From contig NZ_VISR01000026.1 in the NCBI RefSeq assembly GCF_007827595.1, forward strand, positions 1-64,000: a stretch of DNA of 64,000 nt. The letters run 5' to 3'. Both the position numbers and the translations under genes were made by a program. The notes below the pieces were generated by a model. That model saw only the letters and a program-made list of their open reading frames with translations, had not been told where the DNA came from and did not search any database. This document shows, in pieces, positions 24,483 through 30,908 of the stretch. Each line of letters opens with the position of its first letter. The stretch's first letter is position 1. This DNA is from Streptomyces sp. BK340 (GTDB taxonomy: Bacteria; Actinomycetota; Actinomycetes; Streptomycetales; Streptomycetaceae).

Positions 24483-24773
24483 TTATCCGCCGGCCACCAC
24501 GAGCGCCTCGACCTCCATCAAGAACTCCGGGGCGACGAGCGGGGCCACCTGGACGGCCGAGGCCGCCGGAAGGCGGTCGCCGGGTATGTGCGCCGCGCGG
24601 GCCATTGGGGTCTCCCCTGCTCGAACGCAGTTGAGAGCTTGGGGAAGGATCGCCGGCAGGAAGGCGATGTCCGTGACGAAGCAAGTCAGTTCGACGACGT
24701 CCTGGAGGCCGTGGCTGTACTGGGCCGCGGGCGCGACCCCGTCGGGGGCGGGGATGCGGGTCGGTTCGCTCAT
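24483..24773 (-). pseudogene. ridA: RidA/YjgF-family protein, internally deleted and repeat-bearing
   Basis: A 96-residue frame with the ends of a RidA (enamine/imine deaminase) protein but a rearranged middle. The N-terminus RIPAPDGVAPAAQYSH and the C-terminus DRLPAASAVQVAPLVAPEFL are normal. After AAQYSH the frame jumps to LQDVVELTCFVTD, so roughly 45 residues, including the usual SGQ segment, are missing. After LPAI an insert of about 15 residues (LPQALNCVRAGETPM) is encoded by a palindromic repeat. Family length is about 130. The frame remains open, but the product is unlikely to form the RidA trimer active site. The ATG at 24773 matches the family start. Confidence 0.7.
24609..24648. repeat. 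Streptomyces-type palindromic repeat inside the ridA-like gene
   Basis: An imperfect dyad of about 40 bases (TCTCCCCTGCTCGAACGCAG, then TTGAGAGCTTGGGGAAG) that I recognise as a dispersed short palindromic repeat of Streptomyces genomes. It lies in frame within the RidA-like reading frame and codes for LPQALNCVRAGETP on the minus strand. Confidence 0.6.
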
Positions 24774-24841
24774 GCGTCCCGTGGTGGACCACGGGTCCGA
24801 CAACGCCCCGACACGGCCCCCGACGGGCCGTCAGGAGCGGT

Positions 24842-26404
24842 TCAGCGCCGGAAGCCCAGCAGACCGTGCAGGGTCGAGCCGCGCGACGGCGCCGAGGCCG
24901 CCTTCGCCTTGAGCGGCTTCGGGTCAGGGGACTTCTTGCACACCGCGTCGGCCGTGCCGGTGCCGTACGGGACCTTGCCGCTCGTCAGATAGTCGGCCAG
25001 GTACTTGTCCAGGCAGGTGTTGCCGCTCAGCGTGATGCCGTGGTTGCCGCCGCCGTCCTCGACCACCAGGCTGGAGCGGGCCAGCAGGTGGTGGGCCGTC
25101 ACACCGCCCGGATACGGGGTCGCGGCGTCGTCCGTCGCCTGGAACAGCAGCGTCGGCGGCAGCTTGCCGTTGGCGATGTTCACCCGCTTCAGGGTGCCGG
25201 CCGGCCAGTACGCGCAGGGTGCGTTGTACCAGGCATTGTTCCAGGCCATGAAGGGTGCCTTCGTGTACACCCCCCAGGTGTCCGTCCGCCAGCGGTTCCA
25301 GTTGTGCGGCCAGGCGGCGTCACGGCACTGCACCGCCGTGTAGACGCTGTAGCCGTTGTCGCCCGAGGTGTCCACGGCGGCGAACCGCTGGTACGCCTGC
25401 ACCAGGGGTTCGGCGTTCTTGTCGTGGACGTAGGCCGAGAACGCCTGGGCCAGGTAGGGCCAGTACCCGTTGTAGTAGCCGCCGGGGATGAAGGTGTCCT
25501 CCAGTTCGGAGGCGCCGACCTTCCCGCCCGCGGGCTTCTTCGCCAGGGCCGCCCGCATCGCGTACCACGCGGCCTCGACCTTCGCGGGGTCCTTGCCGAG
25601 CCGGTACGTGGCGTCGTACTTGGCGATCCACGCCATCAGGGCCCGGTGGCGGTCGTCGAAGGCGTAGTCCTGGCCGAGGTTGTCCTCGTACCAGATGCCG
25701 GTCGGGTTCACGATCGAGTCCAGCACCAGGCGGTGGACCCGCTCGGGGAAGAGCTTGGCGTAGACCGCGCCCAGGTAGGTGCCGTAGGAGTAACCGAAGT
25801 AGCTGATCTTCTGCGCGCCGAGGGCCTGCCGGACCGAGTCCATGTCCTGGACCGCTGCGACGGTGTTGATGTGCGGCAGGACGCTCGCGTACTTGCGGCC
25901 GCAGGCGGCGGCGAAGGACTGCGCGCGCTGCAGGTTCTTCTGCTCCAGCGCGGCCGTGGCGGGCACGGTGTCGGGACGCACCGTCCTGAAGTGGCGGGGC
26001 GAGCAGTCGAGGGCCGGGGTGCTGCGGCCCACTCCGCGTGGGTCGAAGCCGATGACGTCGTACTGCGCCGCCACGCTCTTCGGCAGCGCGGACGCGACGA
26101 ACCCCGCGAGCGTCAGACCGCTGCCGCCGGGGCCGCCGGGGTTGACCAGCAGCGGGCCCTGGGACGTCGCCGCGGTGTGCGGCACGCGGGACAGGGCGAG
26201 GGTGATCTGGGTGCCGGCCGGATGCAGGTGGTCCAGCGGCACCTTCAGGGACGCGCACTGGAGCGTCGGGTAGTCGCTGGTTCCGCAGGTCTTCCAGGTG
26301 AGCCTGGCCGCCGGAGCGGTGGGGGCCGCCTGCGCGGGCACGGCCGTGACCGAGCCCGCCGTCATGGCGGCGGCTGCGCACAGCATTGCTGCGCGTGTCC
26401 TCAT
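24842..26404 (-). CDS. Secreted tripeptidyl aminopeptidase-type alpha/beta hydrolase
   Basis: A 520-residue exported serine peptidase of the Streptomyces Tap/SlpD-SlpE family, which removes N-terminal tripeptides or acts on small peptides outside the cell. It has a Sec signal peptide (MRTR, hydrophobic core, cleavage near VPAQA-A at about residue 26). The oxyanion region is LLVNPGGPGGSG, the nucleophile is GYSYG (FGYSYGTYLGAVYAKLFPER), the acid is in LFQATDDAATP and the catalytic His in GGGNHG. A DUF-like C-terminal cap follows. Single gene; a 14-bp palindrome lies about 100 bases upstream of the start. Confidence 0.9.
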   Translation of the reverse strand: MRTRAAMLCAAAAMTAGSVTAVPAQAAPTAPAARLTWKTCGTSDYPTLQCASLKVPLDHLHPAGTQITLALSRVPHTAATSQGPLLVNPGGPGGSGLTLAGFVASALPKSVAAQYDVIGFDPRGVGRSTPALDCSPRHFRTVRPDTVPATAALEQKNLQRAQSFAAACGRKYASVLPHINTVAAVQDMDSVRQALGAQKISYFGYSYGTYLGAVYAKLFPERVHRLVLDSIVNPTGIWYEDNLGQDYAFDDRHRALMAWIAKYDATYRLGKDPAKVEAAWYAMRAALAKKPAGGKVGASELEDTFIPGGYYNGYWPYLAQAFSAYVHDKNAEPLVQAYQRFAAVDTSGDNGYSVYTAVQCRDAAWPHNWNRWRTDTWGVYTKAPFMAWNNAWYNAPCAYWPAGTLKRVNIANGKLPPTLLFQATDDAATPYPGGVTAHHLLARSSLVVEDGGGNHGITLSGNTCLDKYLADYLTSGKVPYGTGTADAVCKKSPDPKPLKAKAASAPSRGSTLHGLLGFRR

Positions 26405-26505
26405 GGGTCCTCCCGGGACGGAGGGTGATGCGAACCGCGAGGGTCACGGTTCTCGCCGCATCGTCCCGAAGAGAGCGCCCTGAAGAACCTACTATGTCAA
26501 TAGTT

Positions 26506-26519
26506 GACCCAATTGGGTC
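26506..26519. promoter_or_regulatory. Perfect 14-bp palindrome upstream of the secreted peptidase
   Basis: GACCCAATTGGGTC, in an AT-rich pocket with TTGACA-like sequence on the minus strand just downstream. It is 102 bases upstream of the secreted peptidase start and 22 bases beyond the radical SAM stop. A likely operator, regulator unknown. Confidence 0.45.
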
Positions 26520-26540
26520 GAGGGATGCCCTCTAACGCTC

Positions 26541-27605
26541 TCAAAGGAGGGTGAGTTGGGTCGGCTCGGACACGTCCGCGGGCTCGGCCGCCGGCGGGGC
26601 CCCGGCCGGCCGGATCCGCCGGGCCGCGCCCGCGCGCGTGGGTCCGATGCCGTACTCCTGGGCCAGCTCGTGCACCTGTCGGGTGATCCGGCGCTGGTAC
26701 CACTTGGGCGCGTAGGCGCCCTCCGCGTACAGCCGCTCGTAGCGGCGCACCAGGTGCGGGTGGTGCCGGCCGAGCCAGGCCATGAACCACTCCCGGGCGC
26801 CGGGGCGCAGATGCAGCACCAGAGGGGTGACCGAGGTGGCTCCGGCCGCCGCGATCGCTCGCACGGTGGCTCGCAGTTGGGCGGGATCGTCGCTCAGGAA
26901 GGGGATGACCGGCGCCATCAGCACCCCGCAGCCGATGCCCTGCTCGCCCAGGGTGCGGACCACGTCCAGGCGGCGCTCGGGCGCCGGCGTGCCCGGCTCC
27001 ACCGTGCGCCACAGCTCGGTGTCCGTGAAGCCGACCGAGACCGAGATCCCCACGTCCGTCACAGCGGCCGCGCGGACCAGCAGGTCCAGGTCGCGCAGGA
27101 TCAGCGTGCCCTTGGTCAGGATCGAGAACGGGTTCGCGTGCTTGGTGAGCGCCGAGATGATGCCCGGCATCAGCCGGTAGCGGCCCTCGGCGCGCTGGTA
27201 GCAGTCGACGTTGGTGCCCATCGCCACGTGGTCGCCCTGCCAGCGGCGCGAGGCCAGCTGGCGGCGCAGCACCTCGGGCGCGTTCACCTTCACCACGATC
27301 TGGGTGTCGAAGCCGATCCCGGTGTCGAGGTCCAGATAGCTGTGCGTCTTGCGGGCGAAGCAGTAGACGCACGCGTGAGAGCAGCCACGGTACGGGTTCA
27401 CCGTCCATTCGAACGGCATGCGTGAGGCGCCCGGCACCCGGTTCAGGACCGAGCGGGCCCGCACCTCGTGGAAGGTGATCCCGCGGAACTCCGGTGTGTC
27501 GAAGGTGCGGCTGACGACGGCGTCCGCGCCGAACAGCGCGGTATCGGCGGCCCGGCCGTGACCGCCGGACTCCCCGGAGTCCACGGTGAGGTTCTCCCAG
27601 CGCAT
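26541..27605 (-). CDS. Radical SAM protein, Rv2578c/SPL-related
   Basis: A 354-residue radical S-adenosylmethionine enzyme. The [4Fe-4S] motif is CSHACVYC in PYRGCSHACVYCFARKTH (near residue 85), followed by the NVDCYQRAEGRYRLMPG segment of the Rv2578c family, which is distantly related to spore photoproduct lyase. The substrate is unproven. The ATG at 27605 was chosen because it is preceded by GAGGAGG at the right distance and by MRWENLTV-type residues; the longer frame crosses the promoter. A perfect LexA box sits 34 bases upstream, so the gene should be induced by DNA damage, supporting a repair or nucleic-acid role. Confidence 0.88.
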   Translation of the reverse strand: MRWENLTVDSGESGGHGRAADTALFGADAVVSRTFDTPEFRGITFHEVRARSVLNRVPGASRMPFEWTVNPYRGCSHACVYCFARKTHSYLDLDTGIGFDTQIVVKVNAPEVLRRQLASRRWQGDHVAMGTNVDCYQRAEGRYRLMPGIISALTKHANPFSILTKGTLILRDLDLLVRAAAVTDVGISVSVGFTDTELWRTVEPGTPAPERRLDVVRTLGEQGIGCGVLMAPVIPFLSDDPAQLRATVRAIAAAGATSVTPLVLHLRPGAREWFMAWLGRHHPHLVRRYERLYAEGAYAPKWYQRRITRQVHELAQEYGIGPTRAGAARRIRPAGAPPAAEPADVSEPTQLTLL

Positions 27606-27638
27606 GACGCCTCCTCGGTAGCGCTCGCGCTCAGAATA

Positions 27639-27650
27639 GAACATACGTTC
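27639..27650 (-). promoter_or_regulatory. LexA (SOS) box upstream of the radical SAM gene
   Basis: GAACGTATGTTC on the minus strand (GAACATACGTTC on the plus) is a perfect match to the Gram-positive/actinobacterial LexA operator GAAC-N4-GTTC. It is immediately followed on the minus strand by TATTCT, a plausible -10, so LexA would cover the promoter of the radical SAM gene. The divergent SRPBCC gene starts 90 bases away. Confidence 0.75.
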
Positions 27651-27739
27651 CCATGATCGTGCGACCTCGATTTGGGTGGCCGGGCGCCGGGGTGGTTGGC
27701 TTGCTCCAACCCCGAGAAACCAGGTCCTGGAGGAACGCA

Positions 27740-28183
27740 ATGGCGCAGGTCGAAGCCACCACGGAGCGGGTCGTCGCGGCGAACGCGGAGCAGGTGTTCG
27801 ACGCGCTCGCCGACTACAGCGGCACGCGGCAGCAGCTGCTGCCCGAGCACTTCAGCGAGTACGAGGTGCGCGAGGGCGGCGACGGTGAGGGCACCCTCGT
27901 CCACTGGAAGCTCCAGGCCACCAGCAAGCGTGTGCGCGACTGCCTCCTGGAGGTCAGCGAGCCCAGCGACGGTGAACTCGTCGAGAAGGACCGCAACTCC
28001 TCCATGGTCACCACCTGGCGCGTCACGCCGGCCGGCGAGGGCAGCTCCCGGGTCGTCGTCACCACCACCTGGAAGGGCGCCGGCGGCATCGGCGGCTTCT
28101 TCGAGAAGACCTTCGCGCCCAAGGGCCTCGGCAGGATCTACGACGCGATCCTCGCCAACCTCGCCGCCCACGTGGAGAAGTAG
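27740..28183 (+). CDS. SRPBCC-family (START-like) protein
   Basis: A 147-residue protein with the polyketide-cyclase/START-like helix-grip fold: it opens AQVEATTERVVAANAEQVFD (beta1 and helix 1), ends with the long C-terminal helix GLGRIYDAILANLAAHVEK and has WRVTPAGEGSSRVVVTTTW strands. These cavities bind hydrophobic ligands; the ligand is unknown. A good ribosome site TGGAGGA precedes the ATG. Single gene, divergent from the LexA-box radical SAM gene and ended by a hairpin. Confidence 0.85.
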   Translation: MAQVEATTERVVAANAEQVFDALADYSGTRQQLLPEHFSEYEVREGGDGEGTLVHWKLQATSKRVRDCLLEVSEPSDGELVEKDRNSSMVTTWRVTPAGEGSSRVVVTTTWKGAGGIGGFFEKTFAPKGLGRIYDAILANLAAHVEK

Positions 28184-28196
28184 GGCCAAGATCCGG

Positions 28197-28238
28197 CCGG
28201 TGAAGGGGTGTTGACCCGGCGCAGCGCCCCCTCACCGG
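28197..28238 (+). terminator. Hairpin terminator after the SRPBCC gene
   Basis: Arms CCGGTGAAGGGG and CCCCCTCACCGG (11 of 12 pair) around an 18-base loop, starting 14 bases after the stop. No clear U-run, as usual in Streptomyces. Confidence 0.55.
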
Positions 28239-28347
28239 TTCGAGTGGATCTCCGTCCCAGTCCGGGATTGCACCGTAACTCGCCGTACTTGTTCGCAGTT
28301 GTCGCCTTACGCGGGAAATGTGACAGGCGCGACGAGGGGAGCCGCAC

Positions 28348-30744
28348 GTGGGCGGGACGACTCTGGTGCAGCACGAGCCGGCCGCGGCACCGGCCCCGGC
28401 GGAGACCGTCGAGGAACCTCCGCCCCCCGCTCCGGCCGCCCAACTCGGCGCGCGCCGGGTGCGGTTGGTCTTCTTCGGGCTCATGCTCGCCCTGCTCCTG
28501 GCCGCACTCGACCAGATGATCGTCGCCACCGCGCTGCCGAAGATCGTCGGTGAGCTGCACGGCCTGGACCGGATGTCCTGGGCGATCACCGCCTATCTGC
28601 TCACCTCCACCATCGGCCTGCCCGTGTACGGCAAGCTGGGCGACCTCGTCGGCCGCAAGGGTGTCTTCCAGTTCGCCATCCTGGTCTTCGTCGTCGGCTC
28701 CGCCCTCGCCGGGCGCGCGCAGAGCATGGACCAGCTGATCGCCTTCCGTGCCCTCCAGGGCGTGGGCGCGGGCGGGCTCATGATCGGCGTCCAGGCGATC
28801 ATCGCCGACATCGTGCCGCCCCGCCAGCGCGGCCGCTACATGGGCCTGATCGGCGCCGCCTTCGGCCTCGCCTCCGTCGCGGGACCGCTCCTCGGCGGCT
28901 ACTTCACCGACCGTCTCTCCTGGCGCTGGTGCTTCTACGTCAACGTCCCCTTCGGGCTGGTCACCCTGGCCGTCGTCACCGGCGTCCTCAAGCTGCCGAG
29001 GCCGCGGGTCCGTGCCCGGCTCGACGTGCCCGGCGCGCTGCTGCTCGCCGCGGCCTCCACCTGCCTGGTCCTGCTGACCAGTTGGGGCGGCACCGAGTAC
29101 GCCTGGGACTCCCGGGAGATCCTCGGCCTCGGTGCGGGCGCCGTCGCCGCCACCGTCCTCTTCCTCGTCGCCGAGCACTTCGCCGCCGAACCCCTGATCC
29201 CGCTCCGGCTGTTCCGGGACTCCGTCTTCAACGTGACCGGCCTGGTCGGCCTGGTGATCGGTGTCGCCCTGTTCGGCGCGGCCGGCTATCTGCCGACCTT
29301 CCTGCAGATGGTCGACGGGGCCAGCGCCACCGAGTCCGGGCTGCTGATGCTGCCCATGACGGCCGGCATCGTCGGCGCCTCCGTCATCGGCGGGCAGCTC
29401 ATCACCCTCACCGGCCGCTACAAACTCCTCCCCCTCCTCGGCGGCGCCCTCTCCGCCGCCGGCATGTGGCTGCTGTCCCGTCTGGACACCGGCACGCCCC
29501 GGCTGCACTACAGCATCTGGATGGCCGTACTCGGCGCCGGCATCGGCCTGGTGATGCCGGTCCTCGTCCTCGCCGTGCAGAACTCCGTACGCCTCGCCGA
29601 CCTCGGCACCGCCACCAGCGCCAACACCTACTTCCGGCAGATCGGCGGCAGCGTCGGCGCCGCCGTCTTCGGCACCCTCTTCGCGGACCGGCTCACCGAC
29701 GCCCTGCGCCGGGAACTGCCCCCGCGCGCGGGCGCCCGGCTGCCCGACCCCGAGTCGCTCACCCCGCAGCTCGTCCACGCGCTGCCACCGGCGCTGCGCG
29801 ACGCCTACATCCGCGCCTACGCCGACGCGATGCCCCGGATCTTCCTCTACCTCGTCCCGGTGCTCGTGCTCGGCCTGCTCATCGCCTTCTTCCTCAAGGA
29901 GAAACCGCTGGTGCCCCACAACGCCACCGAGACGGAGCCTGCCGCCGTGAACGCCCCCATCCCGCAGGCACGTTCGCCGCACACCGCCGGAATCCCGGTG
30001 TGCGGCACGGTGCAGCACCCCGACGGGACCGTGGTGCCCCGCGCGGCGCTCACCCTCATCGACGTCTCCGGACAGCAGATCGGGCGCGGCGCGAGCGGCG
30101 AGGACGGACGGTACGCGCTCGCCACCCCCGGGTCCGGCTCGTACGTGCTGATCGCCGCCGCGGGCGGCCACCAGCCGCAGGCCGTCTCCGTCACCGTCGG
30201 CGAGCGCCCCGTCGAACTCGACGTCGTGCTCGGCGGCGCCGGACGCCTCGCGGGCAGCGTGCTCACCGCCGACGGCAGCGCCGTCCGGGACGCCACCGTC
30301 ACCCTCACCAACGTGCACGGTGAGGTCGTCGCGGCCACCCGCAGCGGCCGCGAGGGCGGTTACGTCATCACCGAACTGGTCGCCGGCGAGTACACCCTCG
30401 CCGCCAGCGCCCCCGCCTTCCGGCCCGCCGCCCTCCCGGTCACCGTCCAGGCCGCCCGGGAGACCCGGCAGGACATCGAACTCGCCGGCGGCGCCGTCCT
30501 GAAGGGCACGGTCCGGGCGAACGGCGGCCGCCCCGTGGAGGACGCCCGGGTGACACTGCTGGACGCCGCGGGCAACGTCGTGGACACCCTCACCACCGGA
30601 GCGGACGGAACCTTCCGGTTCGTCGACCTGTCCTCCGGCGAGTACACCGTCATCGCCGCAGGTTACCCGCCGGTCGCAACCGTCCTGCAGGTCGCCCGCG
30701 GCGGCCGCACCGAGCGCGACCTGCAACTCGGCCACGAGGACTGA
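28348..30744 (+). CDS. MFS (DHA2) drug-efflux transporter with three C-terminal beta-sandwich repeats
   Basis: A 798-residue fusion. Residues about 35-530 form a 14-helix DHA2 transporter: motif A GKLGDLVGRKGVFQ, motif C region GLASVAGPLLGGY, and LDQMIVATALPKIVGEL in helix 1. After the last helix (IFLYLVPVLVLGLLIAFFLK) come three repeats of about 85 residues (roughly 545-620, 620-705, 705-795), each with the carboxypeptidase-regulatory-like pattern G-x-V-x-x-x-D-G-x-x-V-x-x-A-x-V-T-L and a GEYTL or GSYVL strand. The tail is probably cytosolic or extracellular beta-sandwich. Start GTG after GAGGGG. Exporter substrate unknown. Confidence 0.9.
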   Translation: MGGTTLVQHEPAAAPAPAETVEEPPPPAPAAQLGARRVRLVFFGLMLALLLAALDQMIVATALPKIVGELHGLDRMSWAITAYLLTSTIGLPVYGKLGDLVGRKGVFQFAILVFVVGSALAGRAQSMDQLIAFRALQGVGAGGLMIGVQAIIADIVPPRQRGRYMGLIGAAFGLASVAGPLLGGYFTDRLSWRWCFYVNVPFGLVTLAVVTGVLKLPRPRVRARLDVPGALLLAAASTCLVLLTSWGGTEYAWDSREILGLGAGAVAATVLFLVAEHFAAEPLIPLRLFRDSVFNVTGLVGLVIGVALFGAAGYLPTFLQMVDGASATESGLLMLPMTAGIVGASVIGGQLITLTGRYKLLPLLGGALSAAGMWLLSRLDTGTPRLHYSIWMAVLGAGIGLVMPVLVLAVQNSVRLADLGTATSANTYFRQIGGSVGAAVFGTLFADRLTDALRRELPPRAGARLPDPESLTPQLVHALPPALRDAYIRAYADAMPRIFLYLVPVLVLGLLIAFFLKEKPLVPHNATETEPAAVNAPIPQARSPHTAGIPVCGTVQHPDGTVVPRAALTLIDVSGQQIGRGASGEDGRYALATPGSGSYVLIAAAGGHQPQAVSVTVGERPVELDVVLGGAGRLAGSVLTADGSAVRDATVTLTNVHGEVVAATRSGREGGYVITELVAGEYTLAASAPAFRPAALPVTVQAARETRQDIELAGGAVLKGTVRANGGRPVEDARVTLLDAAGNVVDTLTTGADGTFRFVDLSSGEYTVIAAGYPPVATVLQVARGGRTERDLQLGHED

Positions 30745-30746
30745 GG

Positions 30747-30770
30747 GCGCGCCGAGGGGGGCGCCCGCAG
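30747..30770 (+). terminator. Possible terminator after the efflux gene
   Basis: Short GC stem (GGGCGC / GCGCCC) around about 10 bases directly after the transporter stop. Weak, no U-run. Confidence 0.35.
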
Positions 30771-30908
30771 GGCGCTGAGCTGCGCGCCGGGGCGATCGGG
30801 TGAAACCAATTCCAGGATTGCCACACATCGCGACCGGCCGCAGCCGTACCGTAGTGGCGGGCGGCACAGATCGTTTACGAACAGCCGTGGGGAGAGAGGG
30901 CCTGGGCC

